Source: Musicola paradisiaca NCPPB 2511 (GTDB lineage Bacteria; Pseudomonadota; Gammaproteobacteria; Enterobacterales; Enterobacteriaceae). From it: a stretch of 36,128 bases of DNA. Positions within the stretch are counted from its first letter, which is position 1. Each line of letters starts with the position of its first letter. This document shows, one piece after another, positions 1-8,523 of this stretch. The notes under the pieces are model-generated. The model worked only from the letters and a program-made list of their open reading frames with translations, was not told the origin of the DNA and searched no databases. Position numbers and translations under genes: made by a program. The stretch spans positions 1,130,304 to 1,166,431 of the forward strand of contig NZ_CM001857.1 of NCBI RefSeq assembly GCF_000400505.1, read 5' to 3'.

Positions 1-1
1 C

Positions 2-1138
2 AACAACAAGCCTGTGTCCCATATCGTCAATCTGATGGACATCGCTGACCGGACTGGCAGACCTTTTACCGCACCCAGCTCCGTCATTGCCCGCCGCAAA
101 ACGCTGGGTGAGGATGCCATTAGAGTTCTGTTCGAACTGACACAACAGCACTGGCATGAAGAATCCCGGCATCCGCTCTGGAACGGGCTGACGCTGAACG
201 CCGTTGATGGCGTGGTCTGGCGAACGCCCGACACACCGGAAAATGCCGCGGCCTTCGCGAAAGCGGAAAATCAGTACGGTGAAAAAGGTTTCCCGCAGGT
301 CCGCATGGTGTGTCTGATGGAACTGAGCAGTCACCTGCTGCGCGCCAGCGTGATGGGCCGGTATGACGTTAATGAGATGCGGCTGGCGGCAGGACTGGCA
401 AAGCAGGCACCGGATAATAGCGTGACGTTGTTCGACAGGGGCTTCTGGTCAACAGGCCTGCTGCATGACTGGCACAGGGCAGGTGAGAACCGCCACGGGT
501 TGTTGCCGCTGAAAAAGGGCACGCAGTATGAGGTGATACGCAGACTGGGCAGGCAGGATGAACTGATAACGCTGAAGACCTCGCCACAGGCAAGAAAACA
601 GTGGGAAGGTCTGCCGGATGAGCTCACTGTCCGGTTAATCAGCAGGAAGGTTAACGGTGTGGAACGTCAGGTTGTCACATCGATGACGGACGCGGTGCGT
701 TACCCGGCGGCAGACATAGCAGAACTCTACAAACACCGGTGGGAAATCGAACTGGGGTATCGTGAGGCGAAGCAGTTCCTGTGCGGCAACCGCTGGACGC
801 TGAGAAGTAAATTACCGGAGATGGTGAGACAGGAGCTGTGGGGGATACTGCTGACATACAACCTGGTGCGGTATCAGATGGTGAAAATGGCGTTCAGCCT
901 GAAAGGAGATTATCTGCCGTATCAGCTGAGCTTCAGTGGTTCGGTGGCAGAAATCATGCGGCTGTTAATCGGGCTGCCATGATCCTCACCGGGGGCAGTG
1001 CCGGGACACCTGAAGCACTTCTACAGCAATGCCGCGATGCTGAAACTGCCGCCGAGACGGGAGCGGGAGTATGAAAGAGAAGTGAGGCAAAAAAAGCCCA
1101 AATACCCTTTTAAAAACAATGCCAGTCACCTTAAGTGA
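2..1138 (+). pseudogene. IS4-family transposase, 5'-truncated by window edge, with in-frame stop
   Basis: This frame is open from base 2, so the N-terminus (about 60 residues by comparison with E. coli InsG) lies off the window; the GTG at 14 is internal. The catalytic DDE residues are visible: D in AVDGVVWR, D in LFDRGFWS, and the YREK signature in YKHRWEIELGYREAK (Y-x2-R-x3-E-x6-K). The frame hits TGA at 980-982 after IGLP. The same frame then continues SSPGAVPGHLK...LKLPPRRERE to a TGA at 1136-1138, matching the InsG tail (ASPGRIPELM...VKLPTRRER). The first TGA is therefore a premature stop that removes about 52 residues. A GGA to TGA change would explain it. The catalytic core is intact, so activity without the tail is uncertain. 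Confidence 0.85.
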
Positions 1139-1146
1139 CTGGCATT
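1118..1146 (-). terminator. Perfect hairpin at the IS end, probably also the tesB terminator
   Basis: AATGCCAGTCAC (1118-1129) and GTGACTGGCATT (1135-1146) are perfect 12-bp inverted arms around a 5-nt loop. Read on the minus strand, downstream of tesB, the hairpin is followed by GTTTTT, the form of an intrinsic terminator, 38 bp after the tesB stop. The transposase stop codon lies inside it. An outer pair, AAATACCC (1100-1107) with GGGTATTT (1154-1161), encloses it. A second small hairpin, TACCC-gtt-GGGTA followed by seven T (1146-1165), could terminate transcription leaving the IS on the plus strand. Confidence 0.6.
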
Positions 1147-1184
1147 ACCCGTTGGGTATTTTTTTATGCCTGGATGACGTGAGA

Positions 1185-2048
1185 TTACAGGGGGTGATGT
1201 CGCATCACGCCTTCCTGCGCGCTGGATGCTACAAGAATCCCATCGCGCGTATAAAAATGCCCGCGCACAAATCCTCTGGAGCCTGAGGCTGAAGGACTTT
1301 CGACAGCATAAAGCAACCAGTCGTCCAGCCTGAACGGGCGATGGAACCACATCGTATGATCAATAGTGGCAACCTGCATTCCTCGTTCAAGGAAACCGAG
1401 ACCATGGGGTTGTAACGCGGTGAGCAGGAAATTGCAGTCGGAGGTATATCCCAATAGATACTGGTGGGTTCGTTCATCATCTGGCATATCGCCGTTGGCC
1501 CGGCACCAAACATAGCGTACAGGTTCATCCACTTCGCCTTTTAATGGGTTGTGGAATTTTACCGGCCGCATTTCGATAGGCCGTTCGCGGGTAAAGGCAT
1601 CTTTTAACGGAGCTGGAATGAGATGTTCCATGCTATGGGCGATTTCCCGCTCGGATTTCAATACTTCAGGCGGCGGGACTTGCGGCATGGTGTTCTGATG
1701 CTCAAATCCTGTCTCACGACTTTGGAATGAGGCGGTCATGTAGAAAATAGAGCGCCCATTCTGGATAGCACTAATTCGCCTGGCGCTGAAGCTATTGCCA
1801 TCCCTCAAAATTTCGACGTCATAAATAATGGGCTTCTGACTGTCACCCGGCAGCAGGAAGTAACAATGGAACGAATGTACAAAACGTTCGGCGGATACGG
1901 TCTGTTTGGCTGCTGAGAGCGCTTGTCCTACGACTTGCCCGCCAAATACCTGGCGAAGACCCAGATCCTGGCTTCGGCCCCGGAACAAGCCTTCCTCAAG
2001 TTTTTCCAGGTTCAGAAGATCGAGAAGATGTTGTAATGCCAGACTCAT
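1185..2048 (-). CDS. tesB: Acyl-CoA thioesterase II
   Basis: TesB is a cytoplasmic double-hotdog thioesterase that hydrolyses a broad range of acyl-CoA thioesters to free fatty acid and CoA. The 287-residue product matches the family length (286 in E. coli) and the sequence is recognisable throughout ([25 protein letters not shown] near the N-terminus). The known catalytic triad falls at the same positions: D204 in YTSDCNF, T228 in VATIDH, and Q278 in SAQEGVMR. It is transcribed towards the IS element, whose terminal hairpin appears to serve as its terminator. In E. coli tesB lies between amtB and ybaY. Here ybaY is kept on one side, while the other side is occupied by the IS, so what follows beyond cannot be told. 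Confidence 0.97.
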   Translation of the reverse strand: MSLALQHLLDLLNLEKLEEGLFRGRSQDLGLRQVFGGQVVGQALSAAKQTVSAERFVHSFHCYFLLPGDSQKPIIYDVEILRDGNSFSARRISAIQNGRSIFYMTASFQSRETGFEHQNTMPQVPPPEVLKSEREIAHSMEHLIPAPLKDAFTRERPIEMRPVKFHNPLKGEVDEPVRYVWCRANGDMPDDERTHQYLLGYTSDCNFLLTALQPHGLGFLERGMQVATIDHTMWFHRPFRLDDWLLYAVESPSASGSRGFVRGHFYTRDGILVASSAQEGVMRHHPL

Positions 2049-2181
2049 GTTTTAAACCTGCAGCAGTTAGTGGTTTATCGTGATGGTATCGTCTTTATGG
2101 CGTAAACGTTGGCGAGTTTAGGTTATTTATTTCCACGGGGGAGTTGCATCACATATCAGTGCATTATCAGAATATTGCACC

Positions 2182-2206
2182 ATGATTCCTGTATCTTATG
2201 AATCAT
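2182..2206. repeat. Dyad symmetry in the tesB-ybaY intergenic region
   Basis: ATGATTC (2182-2188) and GAATCAT (2200-2206) are 7-bp inverted arms with an 11-bp AT-rich spacer, about 65 bp before the ybaY start. This arrangement could be an operator, but no known regulator motif is recognised and a 7-bp dyad can arise by chance. Confidence 0.25.
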
Positions 2207-2271
2207 ACTGCATACCTTGATGCGGCTTTTCGGCCGACCGCCTGACAGAATAACTAAAGGAGACTTACCGT

Positions 2272-2838
2272 ATGAGATTATGGCATATCTTTGGTGGTAT
2301 TACGGTATCGATCGCGTTAGCCGGATGTACAAATCTGGAGAATTTTGGTTCAGCACTAAGAACTGATGCACCAGTGACGAGTATTGTTGGCACGCGAACG
2401 TCTATCGCAACGCCTGCGGTCAGCGGTACGGTGAATCTTCGTCAGAATATTGCTCTGCCGCCTAATGCCGTGTTGACCGTAACCGTATCCGATGCTTCTG
2501 CATCTGACGCCGCAGCGAAGGTGATTACTCAACATGTTGTTCGAACTAATGGGCAACAGGCACCTTTCCGCTTTGTTCTACCCTACAATGCGCTGGATGT
2601 GAGACCTGGCGCCAGGATATTGCTGAGTGCCGCCATTGCCATCAATAATCGAGTGGTATTGATTACTGAAAACCTTATCCCCGTCATCAGTAATGGTGTG
2701 AATAATGCTGATTTGATGCTGGTGCCGGTTGCTTCAGCTGCGGCCTCTGCTCAGTCGTCCGGGATGCTGCATTCGACGCAGCCAGCGCCTGTAATTGAAG
2801 GGCGTTCACCCGCTTCTGGCGGTTTGTTCTCGCAGTAA
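2272..2838 (+). CDS. ybaY: YbaY-family lipoprotein (YscW-like domain)
   Basis: The 188-residue product begins with a short signal peptide ending in a lipobox, IALAGC with the acylated cysteine at residue 19, so it is predicted to be exported and lipid-anchored. The mature part (about residues 45-150) is a beta-rich YscW-type domain; the segment from SGTVNLRQNIALPPNAVLTVTVSDAS is typical of YbaY. The C-terminal 35 residues are Ala/Ser/Pro-rich and look disordered. The start is supported by AAGGAG at 2258-2263, about 8 nt before the ATG. Position next to tesB, divergent from it, is as in E. coli. The biochemical function of YbaY is not established, so only family and location are called. Confidence 0.93.
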   Translation: MRLWHIFGGITVSIALAGCTNLENFGSALRTDAPVTSIVGTRTSIATPAVSGTVNLRQNIALPPNAVLTVTVSDASASDAAAKVITQHVVRTNGQQAPFRFVLPYNALDVRPGARILLSAAIAINNRVVLITENLIPVISNGVNNADLMLVPVASAAASAQSSGMLHSTQPAPVIEGRSPASGGLFSQ

Positions 2839-2883
2839 TTCCCTCCTGCTTCTCGTTGGCGGTTCTTGTGTTTATCACTCGCA

Positions 2884-3201
2884 TCACTCGCATCGCCAAC
2901 GAAATCTTTCCAAATCAATTTTACCTGCTGCGTCCAGAATGATGCCTTCGGCAAGCAATGCACATTTTTGGCGTTGGTAATCGTCTCCCTGGAGTGATAG
3001 CTCTCCATACCGGTTTATCACTCGATGCCAGGGAATACGCGACCCTTCGGGCAGACTTTTTAATATGCCGCCAACCTGGCGTGATGCTCGTGGGGAGCCC
3101 GCCATACGGGCAATATCGCCATAGGTAGCAACAGAGCCATAGGGGATAGCCGCCACGGTATGGATGACTCGTTGTCGAAAACTATATTCGCTGACTGTCA
3201 T
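2884..3201 (-). CDS. atl: Alkyltransferase-like DNA repair protein Atl
   Basis: Atl proteins resemble the DNA-binding domain of O6-alkylguanine methyltransferases but cannot transfer the alkyl group. They bind O6-alkylguanine and pass it to nucleotide excision repair. The 105-residue product has the family layout: PYGSVATYGDIARMAG, the arginine-finger region ASRQVGGIL, and IPWHRVI, in which W58 replaces the alkyl-accepting cysteine of PCHRV. That substitution identifies it as Atl rather than Ogt or Ada. It is convergent with ybaY. The last codons and the stop lie in a 9-bp direct duplication (TGCGAGTGA twice), so a second TGA follows the first in frame. It was formerly annotated ybaZ. Confidence 0.93.
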   Translation of the reverse strand: MTVSEYSFRQRVIHTVAAIPYGSVATYGDIARMAGSPRASRQVGGILKSLPEGSRIPWHRVINRYGELSLQGDDYQRQKCALLAEGIILDAAGKIDLERFRWRCE

Positions 3202-3383
3202 AAGTGTTATTTGGCATCGAAAGCGGGTTGAACAGTATAAAGTGGTTATTGTTCACAGTGACAGCCACATTGATTCGGGATTATAAAAATGGGTAAGAAA
3301 ACAGCGGTCGGACGTGGGTAACTTGCATTTGTATGGGGCATCACCGATAATGCCCGCCACTCCGCGCAAGTGGAGCCTTCAAT

Positions 3384-3495
3384 GGAGGCCCTGTCGGTTC
3401 TCCCGCAACACTAGCTCGTGAACCCGGTCAGGTCCGGAAGGAAGCAGCCGCAGCGAGTGATGTGTGTGCCGGGATGTAGCTGGCAGGGTCTCCAC
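3384..3495 (+). ncRNA. ffs: 4.5S RNA, signal recognition particle RNA
   Basis: The RNA component of the SRP binds Ffh and directs nascent inner-membrane proteins to FtsY. The conserved core is unmistakable: GGTCAGGTCCGGAAGGAAGC around 3427-3446, followed by GCAGCCG and then GTGTGCCGGGATGTAGCTGG. The ends pair: GGAGGCCCTG at the 5' side with CAGGGTCTCC at the 3' side, with one G-U, closing the long hairpin expected for bacterial 4.5S RNA. The predicted length, about 112 nt, is close to the 114 nt of E. coli. The exact ends are inferred from pairing. It lies between atl and the tomB-hha operon, as in other enterobacteria. Confidence 0.96.
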
Positions 3496-3784
3496 CACTT
3501 CCGTATCTCATTTTCTCCATTTCTAACGCGCACGTTCGGATATCCGATAAATCGAGCATTATCCCCTGTATCAAACATGATATTACGTCACAATCGCTGA
3601 AAGACTCATCAGATAGAATCGACTATAAAAATTAATGTTGTGACAGTAGGTAATAGTTAAGAAATTTTGATGTTCTGAGAGTGATAAACTTTCATAAAAA
3701 GGCTGCGTCATCCACTATGAAAGTAAAATCAAATAAGAAAGATACACTTGGTTACAATGGGAGATGGGTTCTTTTCATATCTAT
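3496..3784. other. Intergenic stretch between ffs and the hha terminator
   Basis: AT-rich sequence with no convincing coding frame; the open frame overlapping ffs is a shadow. There is no clear hairpin with a T-run directly behind ffs, though ATTTTCTCCATTTCT at about 3508 may help end transcription. I see nothing else. Confidence 0.4.
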
Positions 3785-3813
3785 AAAAAACAAAGGCCGA
3801 CAAACGTATCGGC
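3785..3813 (-). terminator. Intrinsic terminator of tomB-hha
   Basis: On the minus strand GCCGA and TCGGC pair around an 8-nt loop (arms 3796-3800 and 3809-3813) and are followed by CTTTGTTTTTT. The hairpin lies 24 bp after the hha stop. Confidence 0.75.
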
Positions 3814-3836
3814 TCAGTGTCGTGAAATAGAATCGA

Positions 3837-4040
3837 TCAACGCACGTATTTCCATACGGAAGTCGGTACTTTATCGTACAGCTTATTCATGGTGAGTTCA
3901 GCCAGACGATGGTCTGCCGCAGAGTAGAACATTTCCAGCTCATCGTTAGAAAGTTCATACTTATTCTTCTCTATAACACGCTCTAGCGTATCAATAGTGG
4001 TGCATTTACGCAGACGCATCAAATAATCGATTTTTTTCAT
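3837..4040 (-). CDS. hha: Hha, haemolysin-expression modulating protein
   Basis: Hha is a small nucleoid-associated protein that binds H-NS and helps silence horizontally acquired genes. It also acts as the toxin partner in the Hha-TomB pair. The 67-residue product is highly typical ([50 protein letters not shown]), slightly shorter than the 72 residues of E. coli Hha. It follows tomB by 49 bp on the same strand, so the two are probably co-transcribed, and an intrinsic terminator follows. Confidence 0.96.
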   Translation of the reverse strand: MKKIDYLMRLRKCTTIDTLERVIEKNKYELSNDELEMFYSAADHRLAELTMNKLYDKVPTSVWKYVR

Positions 4041-4089
4041 AGTGACCTTGATAATTTTCCTGGATTAAAATTATAAAACAAATTATTAC

Positions 4090-4458
4090 TTAAGTTCTTA
4101 CTACCGTACAGATGCTCTTTTCTGAGAACAATCCGAATAATTCGGACTTTGATTTTTGCCATCTGCTCAACTCTGCATCATTGATACCGTAGTTGCTGAA
4201 GAGAATATAGGTATCGTCCAGATACTTTTCAACCCGCTCACACAACTCCTCTTCATTCGGGTATTTTATCTTGTAGGTAACAATAAATGCCGCTATATGC
4301 TCAATAAGCTCATTGAGCTGAAGATTTATCGCCGAGGTAGGGTCGTTGACCCAACCATGGCTGCTGTCGCCCAGATTGGCAATGCTCTCATCACGCAGAT
4401 TTTCACACAAGAATCTGAGCTGGGCAATATCATAATTTCTGGGTGTGTACTCATCCAT
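4090..4458 (-). CDS. tomB: TomB, Hha toxicity modulator
   Basis: TomB (YbaJ) is the cytoplasmic partner that counteracts Hha; in E. coli it is linked to biofilm formation and conjugation. The 122-residue acidic protein is close to the E. coli length of 124 and starts with the family sequence MDEYTPRNYDIAQLRFLCENL. Conserved stretches include GWVNDPTSAINLQLNELIEHIA and YLDDTYILFSNYGI, followed by a WQKSK motif. TomB is reported to oxidise a cysteine of Hha in the presence of oxygen. It precedes hha in a two-gene operon. Its promoter should lie in the AT-rich region right of 4460. Confidence 0.95.
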   Translation of the reverse strand: MDEYTPRNYDIAQLRFLCENLRDESIANLGDSSHGWVNDPTSAINLQLNELIEHIAAFIVTYKIKYPNEEELCERVEKYLDDTYILFSNYGINDAELSRWQKSKSELFGLFSEKSICTVVRT

Positions 4459-5321
4459 ATCTATCCCTCCGTTAAACTATCGTTCAATATTGTTTAGGGT
4501 TGTCGCCAGTCAAACAGATAGAAAGTTAATGTGAAGAAGATAGAATGCCCCCGCGGTATTCTTTATTACTTGCTCTAAAGACTTCTCTGGGTGGCCTGGT
4601 GAATGTTAAAGAATGACTTAACGTCACTGTCAAAATCATCCTGCCTTAACTATAGCAGAAAATTTAACTGATGCTGCACCGACGGGTTAAAATGATCTCT
4701 ATCAATACTGTATTACCAGGATGATTATGGTACTGATTGTATTTATCGACCATGGCTACAATAATGTTTAATTTTTTTACGAATGTACCGGGTTTATGTT
4801 CATTTCATTAAATTTAAAATCTTTGGTAAGTAATCATAATTTACTCTGTTTTTTTGTTTTTTGAGATGCTTATATTAGGATGATGAATAAGAGAGCAAGG
4901 CTAACTCACTGATTATTATATGATAACAGTTATGGCTACGTTTGTTGGGGCTCGGTGATGAGGGCGGGGTTTGTTTTTACGCCATGATGTGAACATATAA
5001 GCCTACAATTACATCCAGTATTGCTGTCACATCGCTGACAACGAATCGTCCCTGCATTGATAATGATGTGGGATATAATAAGCGGAAATTTGATGTATCC
5101 CGATAGATATATAGCATCCTCTGATACTGGGTTGAGTTGTTGATGACAGCAGAGGTGCCGGTTATTACTTCCTTCATGTATTGATATTATTTCCTTTTTT
5201 ATGCACTCGTATGACTCGGTGTTGTTGGTGAGGAGTTTGCTGCACTCACAGTGAAGAATAGGTATTTCTTGTTTCTGTATTTTATTGATAGATGATTCAA
5301 CGCTGCCAATCAGCAAAAATT
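4459..5321. other. AT-rich intergenic region between tomB and acrB, no supported gene
   Basis: About 860 bp with visibly lower GC than the flanks. It should hold the tomB promoter. Two weak coding possibilities were examined. One is a Cys-rich minus-strand frame at 4936-5316 (126 codons) that begins with TTG right at the acrB terminator and lacks a ribosome-binding site. The other is a 66-codon ATG frame at 4977-5177 (minus) that resembles no family I know. A 16-codon frame starts at 4721 (plus) behind CCAGG. None is called as a gene. The low GC may reflect an acquired or decayed segment. Confidence 0.4.
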
Positions 5322-5342
5322 AAAAAGGCCGCATACGCGGCC
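5322..5342 (-). terminator. Intrinsic terminator of acrAB
   Basis: GGCCGC (5327-5332) and GCGGCC (5337-5342) pair around a 4-nt loop. On the minus strand the hairpin is followed by TTTTTAATTTTT, 22 bp after the acrB stop. Confidence 0.85.
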
Positions 5343-5363
5343 TTTGATTAATTCCATGGAAAA

Positions 5364-8300
5364 TCAATGAGTTTCCGTTGAATTATCAGACGTGTGAGCG
5401 GTGTCTTTTTTCTGGCTAAAACGTTGGCGAACAACGACAAAGAATACCGGGACGAAATAAATCGCCAGTACCGTTGCCGTAATCATCCCGCCCATTACGC
5501 CAGTACCTACTGCGTTCTGAGCACCGGAGCCAGCGCCCGTGCTGATGACCAGCGGCACTACGCCCAGGATGAACGCCAGTGATGTCATCAAAATAGGGCG
5601 AAGACGCATGCGTATTGCTTCAAGCGTCGCCTCTATCAGGCCCTTGTTCTCTTTCTCCATCAAATCCTTGGCGAATTCGACGATCAGAATGGCGTTCTTG
5701 GCCGACAGACCGATAGTGGTTAACAGCCCCACTTTGAAGTACACGTCGTTTTCAAGACCGCGCAGGCTAGCTGCCATTACCGCCCCGAAGATCCCTAATG
5801 GAACCACCAGCATGACAGAGAAGGGGATAGACCAACTTTCATACAGCGCAGCAAGACACAAGAAGACCACTATCGCAGAGATAATGATTAAGGCTGGAGC
5901 CTGGTTGCCCGCCAGCCGCTCCTGGAAGGACATCCCCGTCCAGTCAAAACCGACTCCCGGCGGTAATTGGGTTGCCAGTGATTCCATCAATGCCATGGCT
6001 TCGCCGGTACTTTTCCCTGCTGCTGCTTCCCCTACCAACTCCACAGAAGGTAAGCCGTTATAGCGCTCCAGACGTGGAGAGCCATATTCCCAGTGTGCGG
6101 AGGCAAAGGCGGAAAATGGCACCATCTGGCCGGAGGTTCCGCGAACGTACCATTTCTGGATATCGTTCGGCAGCATACGGAATGGCGCATCAGCTTGTAC
6201 GTAAACCCTCTTCACACGGCCCCGGTCAATGAAGTCATTGACGTAACTGCCCCCCAACGCGGTAGAAAGCGTCGAGTTGATTGTGGAGATAGACACCCCC
6301 AATGCTTCGGCTTTTTCCTGATCGATATCCAGACGGTACTGAGGCGTATCTTCCATCCCATTGGGACGTACACGAACCAACGTATCCGGATGTTGAGCAA
6401 TCATTCCCAATAGTTGGTTACGGGCAGCCATCAGTTTATCGTGGCCGAGGTTGTTTTTGTCGATCAGCTCAAAGTCGAACCCGCTAGCGGTACCTAGTTC
6501 GATAATTGCAGGGATGTTGAAGGGGATAACCAGCGCTTCCTTGATTTGTGAGAAGTTGCCGAATGCACGACCGATAATGGCATCGACCTTGTTCGCAGCA
6601 CCTTTCCGTTCATCCCAATCATTCAGGCTGGCGAATGCGATCCCCATGTTTTGCCCGCGACCGGCAAACCCGAAACCATTAACTGTAAAGACCGATTTCA
6701 CATTCTCTTTTTCATGAGTCAGGTAGTAATCGTTTACCTGATCAAGAACTTTTTGAGTGCTTTCCTGTGTCGAACCTACCGGTAATTGCACCATAGTCAG
6801 CAAGACACCCTGATCTTCCTGCGGCAGGAAGGAACTTGGCAGACGCATAAACATCACTGCCAGCCCGGCTACGATGAACAGATAAACCACGACATAACGT
6901 CCGGTTGCTCGCAGGATATTGGCGACGCTATTGGTGTAATGATGAGTGCTTTTGTCAAACAGTCGGTTGAACCAGCCAAAAAAGCCTTTCTTCTCGGCGT
7001 GATGATCAATAGGTTTGAGAATAGTTGCACAGAGCGCCGGCGTCAGAATCAACGCGACCAGTACCGACAGAACCATGGACGATACGATGGTTACGGAGAA
7101 CTGACGATAAATCGCACCGGTAGAACCGCCGGAAAATGCCATCGGAACGAACACGGCCGAAAGCACCAACGCGATACCGACTAGCGCTCCCTGGATTTGC
7201 CCCATGGATTTGCGGGTGGCTTCTTTGGGAGACAATTTCTCCTCAGCCATCACGCGCTCCACGTTTTCCACGACCACGATGGCATCATCCACCAACAGAC
7301 CGATGGCGAGCACCATGGCGAACATGGTCAGGGTATTTATCGAGTAGCCAAATACGGAGAGGATGGCGAATGTACCGAGCAGAACCACTGGAACCGCGAT
7401 GGTAGGAATCAGTGTGGCGCGGAAGTTTTGCAGGAACAGGTACATCACCACAAACACCAGCACGATAGCTTCGAGCAACGTTTTCAACACTTCATAAATA
7501 GAAATTTTTACGAATGGTGTGGTGTCATAAGGGTAAACGACCTTCATCCCTTCAGGGAAATTCTGTTCCAGCTTGGCGATTTCCGCTTTTACAGCTGCCG
7601 CTGTATCCAGAGCGTTGGCGCCGGTTGCCAGTCTAATCCCCAGGCCAGCGGCCGGTTGGCCGTTAAATCGAGCGACGACGCTGTAACTTTCACCGCCCAA
7701 CTCAATACGAGCGACATTCTTGAGCCGAACTTGCGAGCCGTCCTGATTGACCTTCAACAAAATATTACCGAACTGTTCGGGCGAATTGAGGCGGGTCTGG
7801 GCAATGATGGACGCATTCATTTTCTGGCCCGGAACCGGCGGTGTTCCCCCTAACTGACCAGCGGCGATCTGGTTGTTCTGCACCGTGATAGCGGTAACGA
7901 CATCAGCAGTGGTCAACTGATAGTTATTGAGTTTATCCGGATCCAACCATACGCGCATCGCGTACTGGGCACCAAATAGCTGAGTATCGCCAACGCCTAA
8001 TACGCGGCTAATCGGATCTTTAATGTTGGAGCCGACATAGTCCGCAATATCTTGCTGGGTCATGTTTTTGTCATTACTGATAAAACCTAACACCATCAGG
8101 AAGCTACTGCTGGACTTCTGTACGCTGATACCTTGTTGCTGAACCTCCTGCGGCAGCAGCGGCATGGCGAGCTGCAGTTTGTTCTGCACCTGAACCTGAG
8201 CGATATCAGGGTTTGCCTTGGAATCGAACGTCACGGTGATCTGAACAGAACCGGATGAGTCGCTGTTGGACGACATATACAGCATGTTGTCCAGACCGCT

Positions 8301-8507
8301 CATGTTTTGTTCGATAACCTGCGTTACTGTATCTTGCAAGGTTTTTGCATCCGCACCGGGATAGGTTGCGGTAATCTGTATCGCTGGTGGTGCGATGGTC
8401 GGGTATTGTGCGATTGGCAATTTGAGAATTGCCAATGTCCCCGTCAGCATCACCATGATGGCGATTACCCATGCAAAAATGGGGCGATCAATAAAAAACT
8501 TGGCCAT
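5364..8507 (-). CDS. acrB: AcrB, RND multidrug efflux pump, inner-membrane transporter
   Basis: AcrB is the proton-driven trimeric RND transporter that takes drugs, bile salts and, in plant pathogens, plant antimicrobials from the periplasm and inner membrane. It passes them through AcrA to TolC. The 1047-residue protein matches family length (1049 in E. coli). It starts [17 protein letters not shown] (TM1). Two large periplasmic loops follow TM1 and TM7. The proton-relay aspartates are D407 and D408 in [14 protein letters not shown] of TM4, and the partner lysine lies in [13 protein letters not shown] of TM10. The phenylalanine-rich binding pocket region is also recognisable. It begins 16 bp after acrA and ends in a strong terminator. 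The C-terminal tail is short, Thr/Ser/His-rich and variable in the family. Confidence 0.98.
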   Translation of the reverse strand: MAKFFIDRPIFAWVIAIMVMLTGTLAILKLPIAQYPTIAPPAIQITATYPGADAKTLQDTVTQVIEQNMSGLDNMLYMSSNSDSSGSVQITVTFDSKANPDIAQVQVQNKLQLAMPLLPQEVQQQGISVQKSSSSFLMVLGFISNDKNMTQQDIADYVGSNIKDPISRVLGVGDTQLFGAQYAMRVWLDPDKLNNYQLTTADVVTAITVQNNQIAAGQLGGTPPVPGQKMNASIIAQTRLNSPEQFGNILLKVNQDGSQVRLKNVARIELGGESYSVVARFNGQPAAGLGIRLATGANALDTAAAVKAEIAKLEQNFPEGMKVVYPYDTTPFVKISIYEVLKTLLEAIVLVFVVMYLFLQNFRATLIPTIAVPVVLLGTFAILSVFGYSINTLTMFAMVLAIGLLVDDAIVVVENVERVMAEEKLSPKEATRKSMGQIQGALVGIALVLSAVFVPMAFSGGSTGAIYRQFSVTIVSSMVLSVLVALILTPALCATILKPIDHHAEKKGFFGWFNRLFDKSTHHYTNSVANILRATGRYVVVYLFIVAGLAVMFMRLPSSFLPQEDQGVLLTMVQLPVGSTQESTQKVLDQVNDYYLTHEKENVKSVFTVNGFGFAGRGQNMGIAFASLNDWDERKGAANKVDAIIGRAFGNFSQIKEALVIPFNIPAIIELGTASGFDFELIDKNNLGHDKLMAARNQLLGMIAQHPDTLVRVRPNGMEDTPQYRLDIDQEKAEALGVSISTINSTLSTALGGSYVNDFIDRGRVKRVYVQADAPFRMLPNDIQKWYVRGTSGQMVPFSAFASAHWEYGSPRLERYNGLPSVELVGEAAAGKSTGEAMALMESLATQLPPGVGFDWTGMSFQERLAGNQAPALIIISAIVVFLCLAALYESWSIPFSVMLVVPLGIFGAVMAASLRGLENDVYFKVGLLTTIGLSAKNAILIVEFAKDLMEKENKGLIEATLEAIRMRLRPILMTSLAFILGVVPLVISTGAGSGAQNAVGTGVMGGMITATVLAIYFVPVFFVVVRQRFSQKKDTAHTSDNSTETH

Positions 8508-8523
8508 TGATTAGCGGCTCCTG

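Larger units (their letters stand above)
1..1147 (+). mobile_element. IS4-family insertion sequence, right part only
   Basis: This is the 3' part of an IS4-family element; its left end lies outside the window. The transposase is recognisable by its DDE and YREK motifs. I place the right end near 1146-1147, because reading inward from there gives TAATGCC followed by a TTAAGG core, which resembles the terminal repeat of IS4 as I remember it. The boundary is inferred: no second end is available to prove the inverted repeat and no target duplication can be checked. The right end lies about 38 bp beyond the tesB stop. Confidence 0.75.

Noticed and set aside
3418-3600. 60-codon frame over the 4.5S RNA gene
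   Set aside because: It overlaps the conserved SRP RNA core and has no protein-like sequence.
4936-5316. 126-codon Cys-rich minus-strand frame downstream of acrB
   Set aside because: It has a TTG start directly at the acrB terminator, no ribosome-binding site, no later in-frame ATG and no recognisable family; kept only as a note on the AT-rich gap.
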